In this document: positions 14,853 through 22,529 of the stretch, piece after piece | Layout: every line of letters begins with the position of its first letter | Numbering within the stretch: the first letter of the stretch is position 1 | DNA from: Acidobacteriota bacterium | Lineage (GTDB): Bacteria; Acidobacteriota; Terriglobia; Acidiferrales; UBA7541 | NCBI GenBank assembly: GCA_003224195.1 | Contig: QHYP01000203.1 | Location: forward strand, 1 to 22,805 | Direction of reading: 5' to 3' | Length of the DNA stretch: 22,805 nucleotides | Translations under genes and position numbers: made by a program | Notes under the pieces: generated by a model | Databases searched by the model: none | What the model saw: only the letters and a program-made list of their open reading frames with translations | What the model was told of the DNA's origin: nothing

Positions 14853-15662
14853 ATGAAGAGAGCGTCCTCGTCGGTCTTGTTCCTCGCCGGGTTTCTCTCG
14901 GTGCTCCTCGCGGTGCCGCCCGACCTCGTGGCGCTGCCTCAGGCAGCCGGCCAACGCGCCGGGCAGGTGGACCGCCTCATGCCGGTAGTTGCGATCGCTC
15001 GCGGCACCCAGTCCATCACGGCAGCGGCAAAGACCCCCGTGCTTTGGCAGGACGTAGTGAATACGCAGGCAGGCGGGCGAGCGCGCATTGCGCTCGATGA
15101 CGGCTCGGTCCTCAATGTCGGCTCGGAATCCTCCCTGCGCATCGCCAAGCATGACGGCGCCTCGCAGCAAACCGACCTCGAACTGACCTATGGAAAGCTC
15201 CGTTCACAAGCGACAAAGATTACCCAGCCGAACGGGAAGTTTGAAGTGCGCACCGCCGCGGGAGTCGCCGGCGTGGTGGGCACGGATTTTTACGTCGGCT
15301 ATGAGAACAACCTGATGACCGTAATCGTCTACGAAGGCGTCGTGCGCGTCTGCAACCTGGCGGGAATGTGCGTCGAAGTGAAGGCCGGTGAGTTCACGAC
15401 CGTGCGTGAGGGCGACAATTCGCCGCCGCCAGCGCCGGCGCCGGCGACGCCGCAGTCTCTCCTCGATGCGGGCAACAGCACCGACGTCAGCGGGAAGGCG
15501 GTCAAGAACGTAGCGCAAACCGGCCGCCACTTTGGCAAAGGCACGGCAATCACCCTGGGGATTCTTGCTGTCGTTCCAGCCGTGGTTGTGCCTATCGTTT
15601 CGACGCGCGGCACGCGCAGCACGAACGCGCCCCCTGCGTGCAATCCGACTAAGTGCGGCTAG
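14853..15662 (+). CDS. FecR-domain protein with signal peptide and C-terminal membrane segment
   Basis: In this 269-residue protein a signal peptide (about 1-30) leads to a FecR-like domain at about 45-185. It contains VLWQDVVNTQAGGRARIAL, the L-x-D-G-S-x-L-x-V-G-x-x-S motif (81-94) and VRTAAGVAGVVGTDFYV (132-148), the signature of FecR beta-strand domains. A Pro/Ala-rich linker and a hydrophobic helix (about 230-250) follow. Such proteins act in the periplasm or at the membrane, and in FecR itself the domain transmits an iron signal to a sigma factor. No TonB receptor is adjacent, so a structural or sensing role cannot be specified. AGGAG at 14839-14843, nine bases before the ATG, sets the start. 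Confidence 0.8.
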   Translation: MKRASSSVLFLAGFLSVLLAVPPDLVALPQAAGQRAGQVDRLMPVVAIARGTQSITAAAKTPVLWQDVVNTQAGGRARIALDDGSVLNVGSESSLRIAKHDGASQQTDLELTYGKLRSQATKITQPNGKFEVRTAAGVAGVVGTDFYVGYENNLMTVIVYEGVVRVCNLAGMCVEVKAGEFTTVREGDNSPPPAPAPATPQSLLDAGNSTDVSGKAVKNVAQTGRHFGKGTAITLGILAVVPAVVVPIVSTRGTRSTNAPPACNPTKCG

Positions 15663-15854
15663 CCCGCTCCATCCGAAGCACTCTCGGACGAACGAATGAG
15701 CGCCGGCCTTTGCAGGCCAGTCGCGCATCGACTTATCTCCTGGCGCCTGATTCTTTCGTGTGTAAGCAACGCAATGCGCCGGCGGCCCATCGAAACTTAT
15801 GCGGCTCGCTGGTGAAGCGTCCTAGTCTCCTGTAACAGTGGTTCGTGACGTAAA

Positions 15855-15879
15855 AGGGGACGCGCTAAAGCGCGCCCCT
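15855..15879 (-). terminator. Strong hairpin, terminator or REP-like element
   Basis: AGGGG and CGCGCT (left arm, one bulged A at 15860) pair with AGCGCG and CCCCT across a two-base loop. On the minus strand the stem is followed by TTTT (15855-15852), so it could terminate the small gene ending at 15928. Short GC-rich palindromes built on GCGCGCT/AGCGCG also occur as dispersed intergenic repeats in acidobacterial genomes, as far as I recall. The remaining intergenic DNA at 15663-15854 shows nothing else beyond a five-base-pair hairpin at 15705-15718. Confidence 0.5.
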
Positions 15880-15927
15880 ACAACGACTTGTGGCGGCGAG
15901 TTTTGTCGACGAACTTCAGAGACAGGA

Positions 15928-16122
15928 CTAGAGCGCTTTATTGGGCTTTACGTGCCTTTCGCAAACGTGCTCTCGGAAGGCCTTGATTGAGGCTCGGGAA
16001 GGGCCAAGTCCCATGAATTCGGGACGAACAGGAGTCGTCCAGGGACAGTCAGAGCACCGCCAGTGAGTGATGCGCCCTTGGAGGTCAACTATGGGTAGAA
16101 TTTTTCCCGCCGGTCGCCCCAT
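15928..16122 (-). CDS. Small putative zinc-finger protein
   Basis: This is a 64-residue protein. The motif HWRCSDCPW (Cys23, Cys26) is followed about 25 residues later by FREHVCERH, giving a C2H2/C2HC-like arrangement with His52, Cys54 and His57 as candidate zinc ligands. Short proteins of this CxxC-W...H-x-C-x-x-H design are, to my knowledge, frequent in acidobacteria and of unknown role. The ATG at 16122 has only a weak ribosome site. A hairpin with a short T-tract lies downstream at 15855-15879. The spacing of the motif argues for a real gene despite the small size. Confidence 0.55.
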   Translation of the reverse strand: MGRPAGKILPIVDLQGRITHWRCSDCPWTTPVRPEFMGLGPSRASIKAFREHVCERHVKPNKAL

Positions 16123-16207
16123 CTCGGTTCCCGCCCGCGATCTTAAATTCTATCCCCCGCACCACTTTTCCCCCTCAATCTTAGGACACCTGCCTCCTCG
16201 GTGAGGT

Positions 16208-16236
16208 TTGTGCCGCGTGGCGGGGTGGCGTAAACT
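16208..16236 (+). promoter_or_regulatory. Possible promoter for the TldD/TldE-like operon
   Basis: TTGTGC (16208-16213), a 17-base spacer and TAAACT (16231-16236) give a start near 16243, with a leader of about 36 bases before the TTG at 16279. Both boxes are imperfect. Confidence 0.3.
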
Positions 16237-16278
16237 GGAGTTTTCCCAGATGCGACTAATTCCTAGTGAGGCGCTGAA

Positions 16279-18036
16279 TTGACTGCACCGATACGGCATC
16301 GCCTGCGAATCTTTTCCGGAGCGATTTTCTCTTTAGCCCTCCTTTGCGCAACCGCGCACGCGGCACCGCAATCCACGCCTCGCCCGGACGCGAGAGCTAC
16401 GCGTTCGCCTTTGCTCGCCGCGATGAAAGCAGAACTCGACCGCTCGGTCGGCGTGTTGGGCAAGCTTGAACCGCCGGCATACTACATCGGCTATACCGTG
16501 ACGGAGACGCAGCGCGCCGAAGTTTCCGGCTCGAACGGGGCGCTGCTCTCCAGCGCCGAGGCGCGAAACCGTTGGTTGGAAGTCTCAGTTCGCGCGGGCA
16601 ACTACGACCTGGACAACACCCGCAAAGTGGGCGACCGCCAGCAACCTCCCAATGCGGGTCCCGGCGGGCCGGTTCCTGTGGACGACGATCCCGAAGTGCT
16701 TCGCCGCACGATCTGGCTCGAGACCGACCGGGAATACCGCGCGGCCGCGGAGGCGCTCATCAAAATCAAGACAGGGAGGCAAGTTAAAGTCGAAACCGCT
16801 GAGGGAGAGGCGCCGGATTTTTCGCGCGAAGAGCGGCATAGCTTTTATGGACCACAGGTGTCCCTCTCGGCGGACCGAAAACCCTGGGAACAGCGTGTGC
16901 GGGATTACACGGCGTACTTCCGGCAGTCGGCCGCGGTCATCAACTCGATCGTGACTTTCACCGGGCAGGCGCAGAACCAGTATCAGGTCACCAGTGAAGG
17001 CAGCGAATTGCAATTCGGGCAAATCCGCTATCGGCTCGAGCTGTTCATTCAGGGGAAAGCGCCGGACGGCATGGATATCAACCGCTACTACAACTTCGAC
17101 TGGGTGAACCCGAGCGATGCGCCTGACGACAAGGCGGTCTCTGCCGCAGAAGCCACGATGCGCAAGGAGCTTGAGGGCCTGGTGGCGGCGCCGCTCATCG
17201 AGCCCACTGCGGGTCCCGCGCTGCTCACTGGCCGCGCTGCCGCGGTCTTCTTCCACGAAGTTTTCGGCCACCGTGCCGAAGGTCACCGGCAAAAAGACAT
17301 CAACGAAGGACAGACGTTTGCGCGCAAGGTCGGAGAAGCGATCTTCCCGGACTTTTTGACGGTCGTAGATGATCCCAGCCTGAAGAAACTCGGGAAAACC
17401 GACCTGCTCGGCTACTACCAGTTTGATGACGAGGGCGTGCCGGCGCAGCGCGTACCGCTCGTCGAGCACGGAATCCTGCGCAATTTTGAGATGTCGCGCT
17501 CGCCTCTCATCGGCTTCCAGCGTTCAAACGGCCATGGTCGGCGGCAAATCGGCTTTGCGCCCGTTTCGCGCCAGGGCAATTTGGTTGTGCAGAGCAGCAA
17601 GACCCTGACGCACGCGCAGATTCGCGCCAGGCTGATTGAGCTGATCAAAGCGCAAGGCAAGCCGTTCGGTCTGCTGATTGACGACATCGCGGGCGGCTTC
17701 ACATTCACCGGCCGCGGCCAGCCGCAGGCATTTCAGGTGTTGCCGCTTGTGGTGTACAAAGTTTTTCCCGATGGACGTCCAGACGAGCTGGTGCGCGGAG
17801 TGGACATCGTGGGCACACCGCTCGTTTCGCTGACAAAGATCGTGGCGACCGGCGACACGCTCGACGTCTTCAACGGCTATTGCGGCGCAGAGTCCGGCTC
17901 CGTACCCGTCTCCGCAGCCGCCCCGGAAATCCTCATTTCCGAACTCGAGGTGCAGAAAAAAGAAACTTCCACCGACAAACCACCCATCCTTCCGGCGCCG
18001 GCGCATGACGTGGTGAAAACGGGAGGGGCGCAATGA
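16279..18036 (+). CDS. Exported TldD-like metallopeptidase (active subunit)
   Basis: This 585-residue protein has a signal peptide (about 1-29, ending ATAHAAP), unlike cytosolic TldD. The TldD/PmbA fold is clear: FFHEVFGHRAEGH carries the HExxxH metal motif (His326, Glu327, His331). The distal Cys535 in NGYCGAESGSVPV matches the third ligand position of TldD (MCGK-G-Q-VPV). Other matches are GTPLVSLTKIVATGD and the region around YQFDDEGVPAQ. By family it should be a zinc peptidase working on unfolded or small peptides, here in the periplasm. The TTG start is supported by GAGG at 16267-16270, seven bases upstream, and by the signal peptide. Its stop overlaps the next gene as ATGA. Confidence 0.87.
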   Translation: MTAPIRHRLRIFSGAIFSLALLCATAHAAPQSTPRPDARATRSPLLAAMKAELDRSVGVLGKLEPPAYYIGYTVTETQRAEVSGSNGALLSSAEARNRWLEVSVRAGNYDLDNTRKVGDRQQPPNAGPGGPVPVDDDPEVLRRTIWLETDREYRAAAEALIKIKTGRQVKVETAEGEAPDFSREERHSFYGPQVSLSADRKPWEQRVRDYTAYFRQSAAVINSIVTFTGQAQNQYQVTSEGSELQFGQIRYRLELFIQGKAPDGMDINRYYNFDWVNPSDAPDDKAVSAAEATMRKELEGLVAAPLIEPTAGPALLTGRAAAVFFHEVFGHRAEGHRQKDINEGQTFARKVGEAIFPDFLTVVDDPSLKKLGKTDLLGYYQFDDEGVPAQRVPLVEHGILRNFEMSRSPLIGFQRSNGHGRRQIGFAPVSRQGNLVVQSSKTLTHAQIRARLIELIKAQGKPFGLLIDDIAGGFTFTGRGQPQAFQVLPLVVYKVFPDGRPDELVRGVDIVGTPLVSLTKIVATGDTLDVFNGYCGAESGSVPVSAAAPEILISELEVQKKETSTDKPPILPAPAHDVVKTGGAQ

Positions 18037-19871
18037 GGTGGACCCGGTGGACGGCGGCCCTCGCACTCCTGGCTTTGGTGGCCCTTTGCGCGCCGCTCTA
18101 TGCACAGACCAAGCCGGTGAATGACGGCGACCAAACGCTGCGCGCCCTGCGGGACGAAATGGCCCGCTCGAAGACCCGGCTGGAACTGAAAATCCCGGGT
18201 ACCGCAGCGCCAGTGCGCCCCTTCTATGTTGCGTACCGCCTCCTCGATCTGGACATAAAAACGGTTTCGGCAGAATTCGGCGCGCTCGTTTCCAGCACAA
18301 CGACGCGCAACCGCTTTATGGCAGTGGAAGCGCGCGTTGGCGACTACAAACTGGACAGCTCAAATTTCGTCAGCGATGAAGGCTTTCGCGGCTTCATCGG
18401 CTCGACGGGCGGTGTGGGCATCGACCGGGATTACGATTCGCTGCGCCAGGACCTCTGGATTGCCACCGACCAGGCCTTCAAGGAAGCCGTGGAAACCTTC
18501 TCGCGCAAGCGCGCCTACCTGAGCAGCCTGGCCCGTCAATCCGAAATCCCCGATTTCTCCCGCGAGACGCCGGTAGTTTCCATCGAGCCCCGGCTCGAGC
18601 CCGACTGGAGCCCGCGCAACTGGGAACAGGAGGCGCGTCAGATTTCCGCCGTTCTGCGCGCCTACCCGCAGCTCTACAGCACGAGGGTCTCCTGCCACCT
18701 AGTGAACGTCACACAGTACCTGTTCACGAGCGAGGGTACGGAAATCCGCACGAGCCGGAGTCTCGCCGCCATCGAAGCGGGGCTCGACACGCTTGCGGAC
18801 GACGGCATGCCTTTGCATCACTTCTATGCCAGCTACGCGCCGCGGTCCGCGGACCTGCCCAGCGTAGACGCCGTGCGCAAGAGCTTGAACGTAACGGCGA
18901 CGGAGCTCATGGCGCTGCGCGCAGCGCGGCCCGCGGAGGATTACACCGGGCCAGTGCTCTTCGAAGCGCGCGCCGCCGCGCCGCTCGTGGCGCAGATTCT
19001 CGGTCCGAACCTCAACGGCGCGCGGCCGCCGCTGGCCTTCGCGCCGGTGATGGAGCAGCTCCTCAATTCGCTCGGCGGGAAGAGCGATTGGGTGGGGCGC
19101 CTGGGCGCGCGCGTGCTTCCCGCCAGTGTGGCACTCGTCGACGATCCATCCGCGAAGGATTTTCGCGGACACGCCCTTCTGGGTGGCTATGTGGTGGATG
19201 AAGAAGGCGTGAAAGCGCAGAAGGTGACGCTTGTCGAGAACGGGGTTCTCAAAAACGAGCTGATGTCACGGCGCCCAGGGCCTGACTTCGACCATTCGAA
19301 CGGGCATGGCCGCGCTGCATTCCTCAACGATGCTCGGCCAACGATGAGCAACCTTTTTTTCACGTCGAGCGACGCAGTCTCGCCGCAGGAATTGCGCAAG
19401 CGCTTCCTCGACAAATGCCGGGAAGAAAAGCTTTCTTACTGCCTGGTAGTGCGCGAAATGGACAACCCTGCGCTGAGTATCAGCCGTCAGGACGATTTTT
19501 CCGAATTGCTCGCCAGCCTGGCCGGAGGGGCGGGAAGCGGCGACCGTCTGCCACTGCTGGCGTACAAGGTTTATCCGGAAGACGGCCATGAGGAGTTGGT
19601 GCGCGGCGGCCGCATCATTGGCCTAAATTCGCGGAGTCTGCGAAATCTGGCGGGCATAGGCAACGATTCGTTTGCGTGGAACTTCATGGAGAGCCAGGAG
19701 GCGGGTTTTGCGGGGACCGCACTGGGAGCTTTCGGTTCCGCGCGGGGCGGCCTCCCCGCCGCGATCGTCGCGCCGTCACTCCTCTTCGATGAAGTGGAAG
19801 TGCGCGGGGCGCGTGGGGAGCCGAAACGTCTCCCGCTCCTTCCGGCGCCACAGCTGACCGCCGCAAAATGA
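18033..19871 (+). CDS. Exported TldE/PmbA-like partner lacking the metal site
   Basis: This 612-residue paralogue of the upstream protein has a signal peptide ending APLYAQ at residue 25. The two align across the metal site: GPALLTGRAAAVFFHEVFGH upstream corresponds to GPVLFEARAAAPLVAQILGP here. HExxxH has become Ala320-Gln321-x-x-x-Pro325. The distal Cys is also missing: the equivalent stretch near residue 560 reads MESQEAGFAGTALGAFG. It resembles TldE, the non-catalytic partner in the TldD-TldE heterodimer. The ATGA overlap suggests equal co-translation. It is probably a structural or substrate-gating subunit in the periplasm. No plausible zinc-binding replacement is visible. Confidence 0.85.
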   Translation: MRWTRWTAALALLALVALCAPLYAQTKPVNDGDQTLRALRDEMARSKTRLELKIPGTAAPVRPFYVAYRLLDLDIKTVSAEFGALVSSTTTRNRFMAVEARVGDYKLDSSNFVSDEGFRGFIGSTGGVGIDRDYDSLRQDLWIATDQAFKEAVETFSRKRAYLSSLARQSEIPDFSRETPVVSIEPRLEPDWSPRNWEQEARQISAVLRAYPQLYSTRVSCHLVNVTQYLFTSEGTEIRTSRSLAAIEAGLDTLADDGMPLHHFYASYAPRSADLPSVDAVRKSLNVTATELMALRAARPAEDYTGPVLFEARAAAPLVAQILGPNLNGARPPLAFAPVMEQLLNSLGGKSDWVGRLGARVLPASVALVDDPSAKDFRGHALLGGYVVDEEGVKAQKVTLVENGVLKNELMSRRPGPDFDHSNGHGRAAFLNDARPTMSNLFFTSSDAVSPQELRKRFLDKCREEKLSYCLVVREMDNPALSISRQDDFSELLASLAGGAGSGDRLPLLAYKVYPEDGHEELVRGGRIIGLNSRSLRNLAGIGNDSFAWNFMESQEAGFAGTALGAFGSARGGLPAAIVAPSLLFDEVEVRGARGEPKRLPLLPAPQLTAAK

Positions 19872-19881
19872 GAGCGCTCGG

Positions 19882-19898
19882 CCGGCCATGCATGCCGG
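19882..19898. terminator. Short hairpin between convergent TldE-like and M1 genes
   Basis: CCGGC (19882-19886) pairs with GCCGG (19894-19898) around a seven-base loop, in the 30-base gap between convergent stops. The loop holds the self-complementary ATGCAT. There is no T-tract on either side, so this is a weak bidirectional terminator candidate. Confidence 0.25.
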
Positions 19899-19901
19899 GG
19901 C

Positions 19902-22361
19902 TCACTGCTTGATGTCGGCGAGCATGTCTTCGTTGTCGCAGATCGTGAACTTGTCGAACTTCCCCGGGATCATCACTTCCAGCGGAGTGCTGGGTGAAGT
20001 CGCTGCGATCGTGCCCAAGCGGAATGTCTTCTCGCCGACGTGCGCATAGAGGGGCACGGCGTCCTTCCAGTTGTCCGGAACGCCCGCTCGAGCTAGCGTT
20101 CCTGTCAGGTGCGTCTTGCCGTCCGGCGTGGCCTCCGTCTGGTAGTGCCACGTGTACTGCGGGATTCCCGTTCCGTAGACGTACTGGTTGAAAAACCAAT
20201 CCATTTTGTGATTGCCATCGAGATCCATTCCGCGCGTCATGTGTTTTTCCACGATAGCTTTGAAATCTTCCGTGGAAGCGGGCTTGTTGTCGAAAGTTTT
20301 GCAATAGTCCTGCATCATGTCCTTGAAAAGGTGTTCCGGATCGGGATTGCGGGAATCGGAAAGCATCATGCGCAACATCTGTAGAACATAGCCGCCTTTG
20401 GAATAGATCAGATTCTGGTAGGAGGAGCCATTCGTTTCCGAGGAGACGATGCGCTGCCCCATCCAGATCGGTCCAAGAGATTCCACTTCGTGGCTGCGGA
20501 TGTCTCCCATCTTCAGCAATTCTTTTTCTTTGCGCAGTTGGGTTAGGAACTCTTTGGGATTCTGGCGGAACTGTACGTAAAGCAGTCCGGAGAATTCTGC
20601 GAAACCTTCGGAGAGCCATTGATCGTGATAGCTCTTCCAGCCGACTCGGTGGCCCCACCACTGGTGCGAGCTCTCGTGTCCACGGAAGAAGTCCGTGAGA
20701 TGCACTTGATCCTGGATGCCGAGCGAATGGCGCTGCGTGGAGTCCAGAAAAGTGATCCAGGAAAGATAGAGGAGGCCCGGCCAGCCCTGGCCGTAGCTTC
20801 CGATGATGTTCGTCACAGCGATCTGCTTGTAGGGATAGGGGCCGAAATAGCTCTGGAAAACGCGGAGCGTATTCGAGGTTTCCGTACCAATGGTCTTCGT
20901 CATCGACGCCGCCGTCAGATTTCCGATGGCCGCACCCGGAGCGCGCGAGGAATCAGGGCCGCCGGCCAACTGGCCAAGCGGGTTGTCAAATGCATTCTGG
21001 ATGGATTTGAGGAGGTCATCCGGCTGGTTGTTTGCATACACCTGAACCTCAATGTCGCCGACCTTCTCCGTGTAGATTTTGTAGTCGCCGAACGCAAACC
21101 CGGCCGCCGCCAGTGGAATCTCACTCTTCCAAGAAGTAAGGATCTGATTTCCCTCTTTCGCCTCGCTTACCTTGTGTCCGGTTGCCACTAGACTGTACTT
21201 CTTGGGGTTGCGGAAATTCAGCTCGAAATCGGAACGAAAGGCGGCCTCATCCACTCCCAATTCGTTGGAGAACAAAGAGGGATACCAACCAAAGCTCTCG
21301 CAGAAGTAGTTTCCGTCACCGACCTTGCGCACGACACGCTTGCCCGCAGATTGAAATTCCAAGATTTCGTTTTTTCCTGCCTGCGTCGGCTCGGCCAGAA
21401 CGACGGCAACGTAATCGCCGTAGGACTGATATTGATTCTTCTGTTCTCGCGGCTGGTAGAACTCGAGTGCGTGTCCCTGCGAGTCCTTCACGGAACTCAG
21501 GCGCAAGTTGGAATCGAGCGAAAAGAGGAAGACGCGCTCACTGGAATAACGCGGCTGAACGGTTACGCGCGCCGTGGTGGCCAGATCCGCGTTGTCGGCT
21601 AGTGTCGAGTTGATCTGGTAGCTCGGAATCAAAAAGTCTAGCCGCGCGGCCGGATCATCGTACGCATGACGCGGATCGCGCCCCCCCGCGGGGAAATTCA
21701 TCCAGATATCATGCACTTTGACCACACCGAGGTCGCCCCAACGCCCGATTCGGATTTCCTCCAATTGCATCGCGTCATCGCGAACTTCGACCCAGCCCTT
21801 CTCCTTCGTCTTCAGGTCCGCGAGGAAGTACGCCGTTCGCTTGCGGTCGCCCGACAGCGCGCCCTTGAATAACCGCGGAAAATACGCCCCGCCCAGCTCC
21901 TCGTGCTCCTTCTGCCGGTTCGCATAGAGCTCATCGCTCGCCGCTCCCGGCTGCCACTTCACCTGCTTCGCCACCTCGTCGAAGAAGTCATCGGTGAAGC
22001 TGAACGTCGCGTCGGCAAACGCCATATCTAACTTGTCCTGCTTGGTGAACAGCCGAAGCTGTCGCGCTTCGATGGGATTTGGCGGGTCCACCTGCAGCCG
22101 CCCGTTCCCGTGAAACACCGCGCCAAATACAACATTGTTCACCGGCCTTGCGAACTGAATGGTTCCATCGAGCAGCGTGATGCTGACGCGATCGCGTTTA
22201 ATCTGAACATTTTCAGCGTGCGCAGACTTCTCCGGGTCCATCGCCGGGTTCCAGAGTGTATTCCAGACGTCCTTACCGGATGGCTCGGTCGCAGTCTGCG
22301 CTAAAGCATTGGGAATCAGAGCGAAAACGGAAAAGGCGAGTCCAAGAGCGGGCTTTCGCAT
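19902..22361 (-). CDS. Secreted M1-like zinc metallopeptidase
   Basis: This 819-residue protein starts MRKPALGLAFSVFALIPNAL, a signal peptide ending near LAQ. The gluzincin motif is complete: HESSH (His562, Glu563, His566), 18 residues, then Glu585 in WLSEGFAEF. The family's WW after the motif is present (HQWWGH). The usual exopeptidase GAMEN is not seen; its position reads GQGWPGLLYLS. This variant is found in a divergent M1-like group, so aminopeptidase activity should not be assumed. Residues about 50-450 are a beta-rich N-terminal region. It is extracytoplasmic by its signal peptide. On the minus strand G-rich GGGGGG precedes the ATG by seven bases, supporting 22361 over the ATG at 22439. 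It is convergent with the TldD/E-like operon. Confidence 0.85.
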   Translation of the reverse strand: MRKPALGLAFSVFALIPNALAQTATEPSGKDVWNTLWNPAMDPEKSAHAENVQIKRDRVSITLLDGTIQFARPVNNVVFGAVFHGNGRLQVDPPNPIEARQLRLFTKQDKLDMAFADATFSFTDDFFDEVAKQVKWQPGAASDELYANRQKEHEELGGAYFPRLFKGALSGDRKRTAYFLADLKTKEKGWVEVRDDAMQLEEIRIGRWGDLGVVKVHDIWMNFPAGGRDPRHAYDDPAARLDFLIPSYQINSTLADNADLATTARVTVQPRYSSERVFLFSLDSNLRLSSVKDSQGHALEFYQPREQKNQYQSYGDYVAVVLAEPTQAGKNEILEFQSAGKRVVRKVGDGNYFCESFGWYPSLFSNELGVDEAAFRSDFELNFRNPKKYSLVATGHKVSEAKEGNQILTSWKSEIPLAAAGFAFGDYKIYTEKVGDIEVQVYANNQPDDLLKSIQNAFDNPLGQLAGGPDSSRAPGAAIGNLTAASMTKTIGTETSNTLRVFQSYFGPYPYKQIAVTNIIGSYGQGWPGLLYLSWITFLDSTQRHSLGIQDQVHLTDFFRGHESSHQWWGHRVGWKSYHDQWLSEGFAEFSGLLYVQFRQNPKEFLTQLRKEKELLKMGDIRSHEVESLGPIWMGQRIVSSETNGSSYQNLIYSKGGYVLQMLRMMLSDSRNPDPEHLFKDMMQDYCKTFDNKPASTEDFKAIVEKHMTRGMDLDGNHKMDWFFNQYVYGTGIPQYTWHYQTEATPDGKTHLTGTLARAGVPDNWKDAVPLYAHVGEKTFRLGTIAATSPSTPLEVMIPGKFDKFTICDNEDMLADIKQ

Positions 22362-22386
22362 GAGGATGCCCCCCGTCCATTGGTGC

Positions 22387-22415
22387 ACGATACACTGATG
22401 AAATGAGCCGCGCAA
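22387..22415 (-). promoter_or_regulatory. Possible promoter for the M1-like peptidase
   Basis: On the minus strand TTGCGC (22415-22410), 17 bases and TATCGT (22392-22387, four of six consensus) lie just upstream of the ATG at 22361. The boxes are imperfect. Confidence 0.3.
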
Positions 22416-22529
22416 CCCCCTTGCTGGCGCGTGATCCACGGTCAGAAAGGGGCACCGCCGGGGGCTCGGAAGCGGTGGGCCGGGGAGACAACCGCGGAAC
22501 TGGGCGACATGGTAGTCTAAACGGCGAAT

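Noticed and set aside
19684..20661. Minus-strand open frame of 325 codons
   Set aside because: It is a shadow of the TldE-like and M1-like genes, with an Arg/Pro-rich translation typical of out-of-frame GC-rich DNA.
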